In this document: positions 16,954 to 25,572 of the stretch, piece after piece
How positions within the stretch are numbered: the first letter of the stretch is position 1
Layout of the letters: each line of letters starts with the position of its first letter
DNA from: Methanolinea sp. UBA275
GTDB lineage: Archaea; Halobacteriota; Methanomicrobia; Methanomicrobiales; Methanospirillaceae
Length of the DNA: 35,194 nucleotides
Assembly: GCA_002506105.1 (NCBI GenBank)
Contig: DAWU01000029.1
Coordinates: 1-35,194, forward strand
Direction of reading: 5' to 3'
Translations under genes and position numbers: made by a program
Notes under the pieces: generated by a model
Database searches by the model: none
Told to the model about the DNA's origin: nothing
The model's input: the letters and a program-made list of their open reading frames with translations, nothing else

Positions 16954-17439
16954 ATGAAGATCTGCATTATTTATCACTCCTTTTCAGGCATCACGAAGAA
17001 ATTAGCCGAACAGTTGCAGAGTGCATGCGGCGGAGATTTGATCGAAGTGGTTCCGCAACAGAAGTACAACACGCTCACTGCATATACTGTAGGGTGCATG
17101 CGTGCGCGAAACCAGGAATGCGACCCGATTGTTCCGGATGTGATCGATGTGTCCGCCTATACCCTCCTTGTTCTTGGAACCCCGGTATGGATGTATAAGC
17201 CAACACCGGCAGCGAATGCTGCGGTCGCAGCGCTCCGGGGCTGCGGGGGAAAGAAAGCAGTCATCTTTGCCACATGCGGGGGAAAACCCGGGCAGACTAT
17301 TCCCATCTTGAGGAACGCACTTTCTGAGAAGGGTGCACTGATTACAGGGGATATTGTTTTTACAAAGCACGATGTGGAAGATCCGGCAAAGATTGGCGAA
17401 TTGATCAATCTCGTCGATTCCGCAGAAAAACCAGAATAA
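16954..17439 (+). CDS. Flavodoxin-family protein
   Basis: The 161-residue protein begins with the FMN phosphate-binding loop Tyr-His-Ser-Phe-Ser-Gly-Ile-Thr-Lys-Lys (residues 7-16). It continues with the flavin-contact segments Leu-Gly-Thr-Pro-Val-Trp (near 74) and Ala-Thr-Cys-Gly-Gly-Lys-Pro-Gly (near 108). It should carry FMN and shuttle electrons in the cytoplasm, as related methanogen flavodoxins do, but the partner is unknown. Cysteines are few and no Fe-S motif is seen. The gene stands alone, convergent with the GNAT-fused kinase, and is followed by a hairpin. Confidence 0.85.
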   Translation: MKICIIYHSFSGITKKLAEQLQSACGGDLIEVVPQQKYNTLTAYTVGCMRARNQECDPIVPDVIDVSAYTLLVLGTPVWMYKPTPAANAAVAALRGCGGKKAVIFATCGGKPGQTIPILRNALSEKGALITGDIVFTKHDVEDPAKIGELINLVDSAEKPE

Positions 17440-17469
17440 AACCAATTTGACATGTTGAAAAAAGAAAAG

Positions 17470-17516
17470 GGCCCGGAAGGGACTTTACCTTCTCTCCCTC
17501 CCAAATCCGGGCCTTT
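17470..17516. terminator. Hairpin between convergent genes
   Basis: The arms ggcccgga (17470-17477) and tccgggcc (17506-17513) are perfect complements followed by TTT. A run of A before the left arm could act in the other direction. The position between convergent genes suits a two-way terminator. A third ggcccgga copy occurs at 17528-17535. Confidence 0.4.
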
Positions 17517-17608
17517 GCGGTGAACCGGGCCCGGAATTCAGTTCTTTTGTGATCAGGGGCATCTGACCACCAAACCTCTGTGCATTCTGTCTTACACAGG
17601 AAATTTTC

Positions 17609-19438
17609 TTATGGTGAAGGCTCCCGTTTCATGGGCTGGACGTTCGCTCCCTCAAGCTGTCCCCCTGCAAAGGCAAACCGATCCCTTATAGTTGGGGGGA
17701 GTTCGTCCTCTCTGATTGGAATAAAGCCATACTTCCCGTAAAATTCTGTCAGGTTCAGGACGGAGTGCATGTAGAGCATTTCTTTGCCACATGCCTCGAT
17801 AAGGGCATGTACGGTCAGGTGCGCATATCCATGACCCCTGAATTTCACCGGGGTGAAAACGGCGTCGACTTCCAGGCCGTCGGGATGATGCCGGCATCTC
17901 GCGAGGGAGACCGCTTCTCCACCTGCAAATGCTGCAAAGATCCGGTCGGTCACCGGATCGCCGTGGGTATCGTGATAGTCAACCCACAATGCATTCGCGA
18001 TGGGGAACTCCGCGGAGATCAGTTCCCTGGCAAACGCAGATGTGTCCTCCGGGGATGTATCTTCGGATGGCAGGGAGAATGGTGGTGCGTCTTCCCCGCG
18101 ACCTTCGATCCTCCAGTCCCCTTCAGGGATCCGTATCACGAACTGTGCACCCTTCCCCGGTTGCCCCATCTCCGAGATTGTCATGCCGGTTACCGCGATG
18201 ATCTGCCGGCAGATGAACAAGCCGAGGCCTGCATGCTGGCCGGAGTCATACTCAAATATAGTTTCCTTCTTCTCCTCGGGAATTCCGATTCCGTCATCCT
18301 CTACAAAGAGTTCGAGGGCTTCAGGGATTTCCCGGTATGTCACGATGATGTTTCGAACCCTGGATCCATGGCGAATGGAATTTTCGATGAGGTGCCCGAT
18401 AACATTGCGGAAAAGCGGATCGGCATAGACTTCCAGGCGCTCTGTCCACATCCTCACCGAGATGTTTTTTCCTGCACCAGACAAATCAGTATAATCCAGC
18501 GCGTCCTGCACCCCAATCCATTCAGGCGGGGATGACCCGAGATCCTGGTAACTCTCTGTGAGGAACAGCTGTCGGGCAAGGTTCCACACAAGGTTCCGGA
18601 TTGTTTCAAGAAGGGTTGTGGTTTTTGCATCAAATGATTCCCTTGGGGCACTGTCAAGGGTCTCGATTATCCTGTCAACGGTCCTGTTCAGGTGATCCGA
18701 GGATATTCTGGAGAGGAGATGCAATTTGATATTTGCTGTAAGGAGGGCATCTTCCGCAGATACCCTCCGGGTGATGTCCACACAGGTGATGATAGATCGT
18801 CCTCCCGGCAGCGCGGCAAGGGATACGAGAACGTGCTGGACCCTGCCACTGGCCGTCATAAAAACCGTCTCTTCTGCGTATATCTTTCCCTCTTCGGCGA
18901 GGCGCACAAAGAGCCCTCTCTCGATATCCTCTCCCATGAACGTGGTGAGAGGTGCCCCCCTCAAATCAGATACTGTCCTTTCAAGGAGGTGTGCAGCACT
19001 CCAGTTCACCTCCTCAACAATCCTCTGCCCGTTCTCCACGCAGATAAGAATACTGCCTGCCTCAGAGTTGTCGAAAAGACCCCGGTACAGCTCTTCCTGG
19101 CTGCGGAGGCGTGATGAGAGGGTCGAGATGAGCCATCCTATGAACACAAGTACTGCAACCCGGACCACCGACTCCAGAATGATGCTGCTGTTTCCTGCGG
19201 TAAGCACCATGACAAGTGCAAGGTAGACTGCTCCAATTCCCGCTGAAAGTATCAGGCCCTGCCTTGGATGCCGGTAGGCACCGATGACTACCGGGATGTA
19301 TAAAAGATGCGGGAATGCAACATTGATACCCATCACAAGTGCAAGAGCATTGATGACCAGGGAACCTGCGGTGGTCCCGATAAGAGACGCATTCCACAAT
19401 CCGGCCTCACCTTTTAAGAACGTGGAGAAATTCATCAC
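17609..19438 (-). CDS. Membrane PAS-HATPase sensor fused to GNAT acetyltransferase
   Basis: This 609-residue protein has four or five membrane segments in residues 18-108, a PAS domain at about 115-230, a DHp-like helix region near 235-285, and a HATPase domain at about 315-440. The HATPase part has an N-box Asn-Ser-Ile-Arg-His-Gly, G1 Glu-Asp-Asp-Gly-Ile-Gly-Ile-Pro and G2 Gly-Leu-Gly-Leu-Phe. After a Ser/Pro-rich linker a GNAT domain runs from about 455 to the end, with the acetyl-CoA motif Arg-Gly-His-Gly-Tyr-Ala-His near 530 and Tyr-Gly-Lys-Tyr-Gly-Phe near its end. Where related kinases have Arg-His-Asp, this one reads Ser-Asp248-His249, so the usual phosphate acceptor is missing or shifted. 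A GGGTGA ribosome site precedes the start. It is divergent from the SpoIIE phosphatase gene. Confidence 0.88.
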   Translation of the reverse strand: MMNFSTFLKGEAGLWNASLIGTTAGSLVINALALVMGINVAFPHLLYIPVVIGAYRHPRQGLILSAGIGAVYLALVMVLTAGNSSIILESVVRVAVLVFIGWLISTLSSRLRSQEELYRGLFDNSEAGSILICVENGQRIVEEVNWSAAHLLERTVSDLRGAPLTTFMGEDIERGLFVRLAEEGKIYAEETVFMTASGRVQHVLVSLAALPGGRSIITCVDITRRVSAEDALLTANIKLHLLSRISSDHLNRTVDRIIETLDSAPRESFDAKTTTLLETIRNLVWNLARQLFLTESYQDLGSSPPEWIGVQDALDYTDLSGAGKNISVRMWTERLEVYADPLFRNVIGHLIENSIRHGSRVRNIIVTYREIPEALELFVEDDGIGIPEEKKETIFEYDSGQHAGLGLFICRQIIAVTGMTISEMGQPGKGAQFVIRIPEGDWRIEGRGEDAPPFSLPSEDTSPEDTSAFARELISAEFPIANALWVDYHDTHGDPVTDRIFAAFAGGEAVSLARCRHHPDGLEVDAVFTPVKFRGHGYAHLTVHALIEACGKEMLYMHSVLNLTEFYGKYGFIPIREDELPPTIRDRFAFAGGQLEGANVQPMKREPSP

Positions 19439-19827
19439 AGATTCACCCGGTGTCTCTCACATCACGCATGGGAATTATCAGGGCATACAAAGCAGGGGTG
19501 AGACTCATCCTCTCTCACACCATTGGAATAACTCCCTTAAGCAACCCTTAATCACCAACACTCAGAGAACGGAGTATTTCTATCTGCCTTTTTTTTCCTG
19601 TACTATCCATTTCCCCCAGTTCATTCCACTGCACATCTCTGCGCACTCCTATGGTATTCAATGCGATAAGGCGGGAGGTATTCTGGTTTTTCAGACACTG
19701 AGCAATTGTTGCGATTATCACTTCAGGCGATCACATTCACAGCATTTCGGGAAAGACAAAGCACATGCCGGATCCGGCAGTATCCCGACCGGCGAACTTT
19801 TTTCCTTTCGTATCAGAGTAGTAGTGC
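19439..19827. other. Divergent intergenic region with a perfect palindrome
   Basis: This 390-base region separates the divergent kinase-GNAT and SpoIIE phosphatase genes and must carry both promoters. I cannot place their TATA boxes with confidence. It includes a T8 run at 19590-19597 and the perfect 14-base palindrome TGCCGGATCCGGCA at 19766-19779, about 50 bases before the phosphatase ATG. No gene is supported. Confidence 0.5.
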
Positions 19828-21969
19828 ATGGATGGAGAAGGATCTGGTTCGCGGAACCTCCGGTTGTCTGTAAAGACCAAGATCCTCCTCATATTTCTCA
19901 TGCTCTCGGTCAGTGCCCTTCTTGTGACCGGAATACTCGCCTTTGTCCAGATAGGGGAAGTGAGCCGCTATGCCGTGGAGAGTAGCAGTTCGCTCGGCGA
20001 CCGGGCTGTTGAAGACAGCACTGCTGCACTGGAAAGGGATGCACGGGAGTCGCTGCTCCGTCTGGCAAGGGACCAGGCATATATCAGCAACATCATCTTC
20101 GACAGGGTCTCGGGCGAGATAGACATGATGACAGGGTATGCGCAGAAGATCCAGGAAGACCCCTCCCGGATCAGACCACGCCATTTCTACCTCCAGGATG
20201 AGGAGCCCCCGGATCGTACAAGGACTACGGTACTTTTTCTCTCACCGGGAGTTGAGAGGAACATCCCCCTTGAAGAGCGGGATGCAGCCGGGATGATGGA
20301 TGATATTTTTATCCCGCTCTTCGCCGCAGACAGGAACCTTGCCGCGGTGTACGTGGGAACGGAAAGCGGCATGTCATTCATATACCCCTGGTTTACAGGT
20401 ATGGACGCCTCGTTTGATCCACGGCAGAGAGCCTGGTTCACACAGGCAAAATCTTCAGGGAACACGACCTGGTCAGAACCCTACGTGGATCTCCTGGGTC
20501 ACGGGCTCATGATGACCTGCTCAAAGCCGGTCTCCAACCTGGAAAAGGGATGGTTCTGGGTCGTGGGAGCCGATGTCACCATCGAGACGATCAACCGCAA
20601 TATCATTGGGACCCAGGTGGGAGAATCGGGATATGCCATGCTCATAGACCAGCACGGGAATGTGATCACCCGCCCGGGACTCTCATCCGGGGACATGCGA
20701 TGGGACGAGTCGTTTGTCACCGAAAATCTCCTTGAGAGCAGCAATGAAGACCTGGTTTCGGTTGCCCGGGAAATGACGGCAGGGAAGGAGGGGGTTGCGA
20801 CCGTCAGGTTTGGTGGTGGTGATCGATTCCTCGCGTATGCACCGGTAAGGAACGTGAACTGGAGCGTGGGGGTGGTGATGCCTGTCGACGAAGTGATCGC
20901 ACCAGCCCTCTCCACCCGGACGAGCATCCTTGGTGCATCGGATGAGACTGCAGCCCATATCACGAGCCAGCAGGATATCCTGCGGACCGTGTTCACTGCA
21001 GCGTTCCTGATTCTCCTTGGTGTGGTGGGTGTTCTCTCGCTCGTATTCTCCCGGTATCTCACAAAACCACTCGAAGAACTGAAGAAGGGTTCTGAGGCAA
21101 TCGGTCACGGTGACCTTGATTACCAGGTGAACGTGCATACGGGAGATGAGTTCGAGGATTTGAGCAACTCCTTCAACCACATGGCATCGGATCTCAAAGA
21201 GCACATCCGCACGCTCCGGCTCACCACCGCTGAAAACGAGCGTATCCAGAAGGAACTCGAGATTGCGCGGGGGATCCAGCAGAGCTTTCTGCCCGAATCC
21301 GCACCGACGATTCCCGGCATCGATCTTGAAGGATTCAACCTCCCTGCTGCTGAAGTAGGCGGGGACTTCTATGACTTTATCCCTGTGGGCAGCACGAGCT
21401 GGGGCCTCGTGATCGCAGACGTATCCGGGAAGGGTGTCCCTGCAGCCCTCTTTATGGCGCTCTCAAGAACCCTGATCAGGGCAAGTGCCTCCCGGAATCC
21501 GGATCCGGTAGCCTCTATACGGGATGCGAACCGCTTCATCTACCTGGATTCAAAGACCAGTATGTTCGTCACACTCTTTTACGCTATTCTTGATATCCGG
21601 AACAAGACACTTACCTTTATAAACGCGGGGCATAACCCACCCCTCCTGCTCCACCCCGGAAGTGACGGCATAAACCTCCTGAAGGCAAGAGGTATCGCGC
21701 TTGGTGTCATCGATGAGGTGGATCTGGAGTCCGTCGAGGTCAGGCTCGACCATGGTGACCTCGTTGTTCTCTACACCGATGGAGTGACGGAGGCAACAGA
21801 CGAACATGACAGGGAGTATGGCGTCGAGCGACTCACTTCCATCATACACAAATCACGACATCTGCCTGCAAAGGAGATCATTACCTCAATTGTCAGTGAC
21901 ATCGCCGCATTTGCAGGAACAAGACCGCAATTCGATGATATCACCCTGATGATCCTCAAAGTTGATTGA
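19828..21969 (+). CDS. Cache-HAMP-SpoIIE family serine phosphatase
   Basis: The 713-residue protein has a first membrane segment at about 17-40, a long extracytoplasmic Cache-type sensor (about 45-380, with Gly-Glu-Ser-Gly-Tyr-Ala-Met-Leu-Ile and Trp-Ser-Val-Gly-Val-Val), a second membrane segment near 388-408 and HAMP at about 408-460. A coiled linker leads to a PP2C/SpoIIE phosphatase domain from about 500. The metal-binding acidic residues are visible in Val-Gly-Gly-Asp-Phe-Tyr-Asp-Phe (near 508), Ile-Ala-Asp-Val-Ser-Gly-Lys-Gly, Tyr-Thr-Asp-Gly-Val-Thr-Glu-Ala and Phe-Asp-Asp-Ile-Thr-Leu-Met. It should dephosphorylate a serine phosphoprotein, usually a STAS protein, in response to an outside signal. 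One such STAS gene lies 6.5 kb downstream. Confidence 0.92.
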   Translation: MDGEGSGSRNLRLSVKTKILLIFLMLSVSALLVTGILAFVQIGEVSRYAVESSSSLGDRAVEDSTAALERDARESLLRLARDQAYISNIIFDRVSGEIDMMTGYAQKIQEDPSRIRPRHFYLQDEEPPDRTRTTVLFLSPGVERNIPLEERDAAGMMDDIFIPLFAADRNLAAVYVGTESGMSFIYPWFTGMDASFDPRQRAWFTQAKSSGNTTWSEPYVDLLGHGLMMTCSKPVSNLEKGWFWVVGADVTIETINRNIIGTQVGESGYAMLIDQHGNVITRPGLSSGDMRWDESFVTENLLESSNEDLVSVAREMTAGKEGVATVRFGGGDRFLAYAPVRNVNWSVGVVMPVDEVIAPALSTRTSILGASDETAAHITSQQDILRTVFTAAFLILLGVVGVLSLVFSRYLTKPLEELKKGSEAIGHGDLDYQVNVHTGDEFEDLSNSFNHMASDLKEHIRTLRLTTAENERIQKELEIARGIQQSFLPESAPTIPGIDLEGFNLPAAEVGGDFYDFIPVGSTSWGLVIADVSGKGVPAALFMALSRTLIRASASRNPDPVASIRDANRFIYLDSKTSMFVTLFYAILDIRNKTLTFINAGHNPPLLLHPGSDGINLLKARGIALGVIDEVDLESVEVRLDHGDLVVLYTDGVTEATDEHDREYGVERLTSIIHKSRHLPAKEIITSIVSDIAAFAGTRPQFDDITLMILKVD

Positions 21970-21977
21970 TTTTGGTC

Positions 21978-22286
21978 CTATTCAGTCGGGATTTCGACTT
22001 TCATTTGTATTCCGCCTGTTTTTTCTGCCACACCATTGTAGACACATGACGTCACAAGACCGGTGACGAAGAAGAGGATAGCGCCGACGATGATCATCAT
22101 AAAAAAGCCCCCGGTCATCGCGACTACTGACCTGTCACTCCCAAGTCCCATGACAGATGCCCCTGCACCGATATTCAGCGCCAGCAACACTCCCATGAAT
22201 ATTCCCCAGATCATTCCAAACACTGTAAAATATTTTGCGACCGACATTTCATTGCAATTTTTAATGATGATCGTTCTTTCAGTCAT
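21978..22286 (-). CDS. Small two-helix membrane protein of unknown function
   Basis: I start this 102-residue protein at Met-Thr-Glu-Arg-Thr, since upstream residues are unlike a coding N-terminus. It has a charged N-terminal 20 residues, then two membrane segments (about 17-45, rich in Gly/Ala/Met, and about 60-85), and a short hydrophilic tail. The pattern of two helices with a Gly-rich loop resembles small uncharacterised transmembrane proteins seen in methanogens, but I cannot name a family. It is convergent with the phosphatase gene, ending only eight bases past that gene's stop. Confidence 0.6.
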   Translation of the reverse strand: MTERTIIIKNCNEMSVAKYFTVFGMIWGIFMGVLLALNIGAGASVMGLGSDRSVVAMTGGFFMMIIVGAILFFVTGLVTSCVYNGVAEKTGGIQMKVEIPTE

Positions 22287-22434
22287 CTTCAATCCACCGC
22301 CCTTACCTATACAGAACACGACTCTCCCGCAATAAAACAGCTGTACGGGAGCCAACATTCAGCGAGAATTTCCGTACAGGAAGGTACATGTAAAACGCAT
22401 TGATACCCTGGAAAATTCCAAAAAACACGCGGGA

Positions 22435-23040
22435 TCATGACTCCCTCCTGATCGGGAGGCTGTGTAGTGTATCCATCCGGTCAATAGTGTCGATGCCAAG
22501 TGAGATCAGCGTATCAAGGGACACCGGGGCATACCCTGTGCACTCGCAGGAAACATTGATCGTCCTGGCTTTTCCGTTGATGAAGGGATAGCGAGGGATC
22601 TTGTTATGGGTATGCCCATGGATTATCCACCCCTCCCAGGACAGGGGGGCATCCTTTGGATCATGGACGAGGTAGAACCTGTATCCCCCGTATTCGAGCG
22701 TGGAATGCTGTTTTGCCCGAAGGAGGAGAGAATCATGGTTACCCCGGATGAATACCTTTCTCCCGTTCAGTTGCCTGATCCAGCGTCCCGGACCGCCGCG
22801 TATACTGAAATCACCAAGGTGATACACGGTATCATATTCTCCCACCACGCTGTTCCATCGCCTTACCAGGTCGCTGTTCATCTGGCGAAGCGAGCGAAAA
22901 GGCCGGTGACAGTGCCGGAGAATCCTGGCGTGGTTGAAGTGGAGGTCTGATATGACATAGAGTGTGCCCCCATCCCCTGCATCCGACCCGGAATCCGGAA
23001 AAAACAGGTTTTTGAGATATGCCAGTATTCCAGAATTCAT
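22435..23040 (-). CDS. Calcineurin-like metallophosphoesterase
   Basis: The conserved dinuclear-metal motifs of the family are all present in order: Ser-Asp-Leu-His-Phe-Asn-His, His-Leu-Gly-Asp-Phe, Gly-Asn-His-Asp and His-Gly-His-Thr-His. At about 200 residues it has the minimal core and no extra domain. The His-Phe-Asn-His variant of the first motif is common in a group of predicted phosphoesterases often found near phage or tRNA-repair genes, but I see no such context. The substrate is unknown. I used the ATG at 23040, preceded by AAGG/AGGA; a GTG nine codons upstream (23067) is also possible. Confidence 0.88.
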   Translation of the reverse strand: MNSGILAYLKNLFFPDSGSDAGDGGTLYVISDLHFNHARILRHCHRPFRSLRQMNSDLVRRWNSVVGEYDTVYHLGDFSIRGGPGRWIRQLNGRKVFIRGNHDSLLLRAKQHSTLEYGGYRFYLVHDPKDAPLSWEGWIIHGHTHNKIPRYPFINGKARTINVSCECTGYAPVSLDTLISLGIDTIDRMDTLHSLPIRRES

Positions 23041-23210
23041 TGTTCCTGACCTTTCGGGGACTCCCACTCATCATGCCGGCAACAGGTGGTATGTCGTGAC
23101 TGTAGATCACAGGTATTTCGCTTCATTTTCTGCCAACTGCCAGTACCATGTCTGGAAGAATCCTGATCTTGTTTGTTCCCTGCTCGTGAGAAGGTGCAGG
23201 TTCCCGCGTG

Positions 23211-24449
23211 TCATTCCAGGTTTCTTGAGCATCCTGACTCAACTGCGGCTTTTCGGACAGCCTCCGCAATTGCCCGAGTCACATCCCTGTCGAGGATGGT
23301 GGGAAGGATGTGCTCTTTGTGGGGATGAGGTATGTAATCGGCGAGGGCATGCGCCGCTGCAACCTTCATCTCATCAGTAATCCGGGTTGCAAATGCATCG
23401 AGAGCCCCCCTGAATACCCCGGGGAACGCAAGGGCATTGTTGATCTGGTTCGGGAAGTCGCTCCTGCCGGTCCCGACCAGTGCGGCTCCTGCCCTCCTGG
23501 CGGTATCCGGCATGATCTCCGGTACGGGATTTGACATGGCAAATATGATCGGCTGATCATTCATCCTCCGGATCATTGCCTCCGAGAGTACTCCTGGCCC
23601 CGATACGCCGATGAAGACATCCGCACCCTCCATCGCGTCAGATAGGGTTCCCGACCTCCCCGTGCGGTTGGTCTCGTCTGCGAGGATAAACTTGTACTTA
23701 TTACTGTAGAGGCCTTTCCGGGCCCGGTGAATGATCCCCTGCGTATCGCAGACCACGATATCCCTGACGCTCTGGCAGACGTCCGGATTATATCCGATGC
23801 AGCGAAGGAGCCGTGTGATCGCATACCCTGCCGCTCCTGCCCCGCAGACAACGATGTGCAGGTCCTCGAAATCCTTTTTTGTGGCGCGGCAGGCGTTGAG
23901 GAGGGCTGCGAGCACGGTGATGGCAGTACCGTGCTGGTCATCGTGCATCACCGGGATGCCGATATCCTGGAGGGCCTCTTCGATCTCAAAACAACGCGGG
24001 GCAGCAATATCCTCGAGGTTTATCCCGCCGAAGACCGGGGCGATGTTCCTCACCTGGTCCGGAAAATCCGCGTGGGCACTCTCGAAGCAGAGGGGGAACG
24101 CATCGATACCGGCGAATTTCTTGAAGAGGATGGCTTTTCCTTCCATCACCGGGATGGCAGCGTATCCCCCGATGTTGCCGAGCCCGAGAACAGCCGATCC
24201 ATCCGTCACAATCGCGACTGAGTTCCTCTTGAGGGTATACCGGTATGCCAGGTTTTTATCCCTCTGGATAGCCCGGCATACCTCCGCAACACCAGGGGTA
24301 TATGCTCTCGAGAGGTCCCGCCGGGTCTCGAGAGGCACTTTCGATCGGATCTCAAGCTTGCCATGGAACTCTTCGTGGAGTTGCAATGCTTCCCGGTACA
24401 CTGCGTCGCGATCCCCTTCCGGGTCCATGATTCCACGTGGACGGCTCAT
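23211..24449 (-). CDS. NAD(P)-dependent malic enzyme
   Basis: The enzyme oxidatively decarboxylates malate to pyruvate and CO2, linking C4 acids to pyruvate. The 412-residue length fits the short bacterial/archaeal form without a phosphotransacetylase tail. Visible motifs are Tyr-Thr-Pro-Gly-Val-Ala-Glu-Val (catalytic Tyr), Val-Thr-Asp-Gly-Ser-Ala-Val-Leu-Gly-Leu-Gly, Leu-Glu-Asp-Ile, Asp-Asp-Gln-His-Gly-Thr-Ala and the nucleotide fold Gly-Ala-Gly-Ala-Ala-Gly. I chose the ATG at 24449, which has GGGAG upstream. A start at 24428 is an alternative. A frame extending to 24920 overlaps the divergent nuclease and is not coding there. Cofactor choice is not resolvable here. Confidence 0.93.
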   Translation of the reverse strand: MSRPRGIMDPEGDRDAVYREALQLHEEFHGKLEIRSKVPLETRRDLSRAYTPGVAEVCRAIQRDKNLAYRYTLKRNSVAIVTDGSAVLGLGNIGGYAAIPVMEGKAILFKKFAGIDAFPLCFESAHADFPDQVRNIAPVFGGINLEDIAAPRCFEIEEALQDIGIPVMHDDQHGTAITVLAALLNACRATKKDFEDLHIVVCGAGAAGYAITRLLRCIGYNPDVCQSVRDIVVCDTQGIIHRARKGLYSNKYKFILADETNRTGRSGTLSDAMEGADVFIGVSGPGVLSEAMIRRMNDQPIIFAMSNPVPEIMPDTARRAGAALVGTGRSDFPNQINNALAFPGVFRGALDAFATRITDEMKVAAAHALADYIPHPHKEHILPTILDRDVTRAIAEAVRKAAVESGCSRNLE

Positions 24450-24549
24450 CACATAAAGCTCCCGCGTTCCATTTCGTCGCCAGTTCCTGACAAAGGGGAA
24501 CGAACACCGCGGGCAATAATTATCTGGATCTAAAGTAACCTGAATTGCT

Positions 24550-25473
24550 ATGACCAGTATCACCAGATATTCACCTTTTTTTATTCTCCTTGTACTGGGC
24601 GCCTGTATTTTTTTTGCAGGATGCTCCACTCCGGTGACGATGTCCACCGAATCACCAGGAAGTTCCACTGATGCATGCGGGATATCAAGGGAGGCAACAG
24701 TCACACGCACCATGGATGGTGACACCCTCGCGGTACGGTATTCGGACGGGCGGGAGGAGACTGTGCGGGTGCTCGGCATCGACACACCCGAGACCGAGGA
24801 CCATGGCAACTGGGGAAGCGAGTTTTCAGGAATCAATGATCCCTCATACCTGACTGAATGGGGGCTCAAGGCGAGCGAACACACGAGATCGCTCGCGAAG
24901 GGAAAGACGGTGACCCTCACCGCAGATTGCCAGGCAGAGGATTACGACCAGTACGGGAGGCTGCTCTCCTATGTCGATGTCGATGGTTCGGATCTCGGTG
25001 CCACGCTTATCAGGGAGGGGTATGCGAGGGTATACACCGCACAGGCATTCGAGAGGAAGTCACAGTATCTCTCGCTCCAGTCCGAAGCGCAGAGATCCGG
25101 CGCAGGACTCTGGAATACTAAACAGGACCCTGATGAGAAGGAGATCGGGCCGGTTGCCATCACGAAAGTCCAGTATGATCCCCCTGGAGAAGACAGGGAG
25201 AACCTGAACGGGGAATTTATTGTTCTTTCCTCGACTGAAACCAGGGACTTGTACGGATGGACCATATCTGATAATAGTGGGACCTTATACACATTCCGCC
25301 ACGTCGTAATAACTCCCGAGTCGACCCTCACGATCCATGTCGGCCATGGGACTCCGACCACTACGGACCTCTACTGGAACCTGGATGAACCCCTGCTCGG
25401 CAACAACGGCGATGCTGTGACCCTCCGCGATTCTGACCGGAATGTGATTGCCCTGTACCAGTGGGGGAGTTGA
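24550..25473 (+). CDS. Lipoprotein nuclease: SNase-like domain plus lamin-tail-like domain
   Basis: The 307-residue protein has a signal peptide with lipobox Phe-Ala-Gly-Cys (Cys near residue 25), so it is likely attached outside the membrane. The staphylococcal-nuclease domain spans about 45-195. It has Asp-Gly-Asp-Thr-Leu (metal-binding Asp), Arg-Val-Leu-Gly-Ile-Asp-Thr-Pro-Glu (catalytic Arg and Glu), Asp-Gln-Tyr-Gly-Arg-Leu (second catalytic Arg) and Ile-Arg-Glu-Gly-Tyr-Ala. The C-terminal 100 residues look like a lamin-tail domain (Asn-Gly-Glu-Phe-Ile-Val-Leu, then Leu-Tyr-Gly-Trp-Thr-Ile, and a terminal Asp-Arg-Asn-Val-Ile-Ala-Leu-Tyr). A role in degrading or using external DNA or RNA is plausible. 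It is divergent from malic enzyme. Confidence 0.88.
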   Translation: MTSITRYSPFFILLVLGACIFFAGCSTPVTMSTESPGSSTDACGISREATVTRTMDGDTLAVRYSDGREETVRVLGIDTPETEDHGNWGSEFSGINDPSYLTEWGLKASEHTRSLAKGKTVTLTADCQAEDYDQYGRLLSYVDVDGSDLGATLIREGYARVYTAQAFERKSQYLSLQSEAQRSGAGLWNTKQDPDEKEIGPVAITKVQYDPPGEDRENLNGEFIVLSSTETRDLYGWTISDNSGTLYTFRHVVITPESTLTIHVGHGTPTTTDLYWNLDEPLLGNNGDAVTLRDSDRNVIALYQWGS

Positions 25474-25474
25474 A

Positions 25475-25490
25475 TTTTTTTTATATTTTT
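25475..25490 (+). terminator. T-rich terminator after the nuclease gene
   Basis: A T8-A-T-A-T5 tract follows the stop codon by one base. This is a typical archaeal oligo-T terminator. Confidence 0.5.
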
Positions 25491-25572
25491 CATCACAATT
25501 GATTAGATTATTATCATCACCGGCTATTGTCTCGCGAAAAAATTCCATGAAACTGATACTTAAAATGCCCTA

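Noticed and set aside
17765..18535. Forward frame of 256 codons
   Set aside because: Antisense to the PAS-HATPase-GNAT gene and without recognisable features.
19284..19985. Forward frame crossing the divergent promoter region
   Set aside because: It overlaps two real genes in other frames and has no domain.
24450..24920. Long N-terminal extension of the malic enzyme frame
   Set aside because: It runs antisense through the SNase gene and has no malic-enzyme homology; the enzyme starts near 24449 with a ribosome site.
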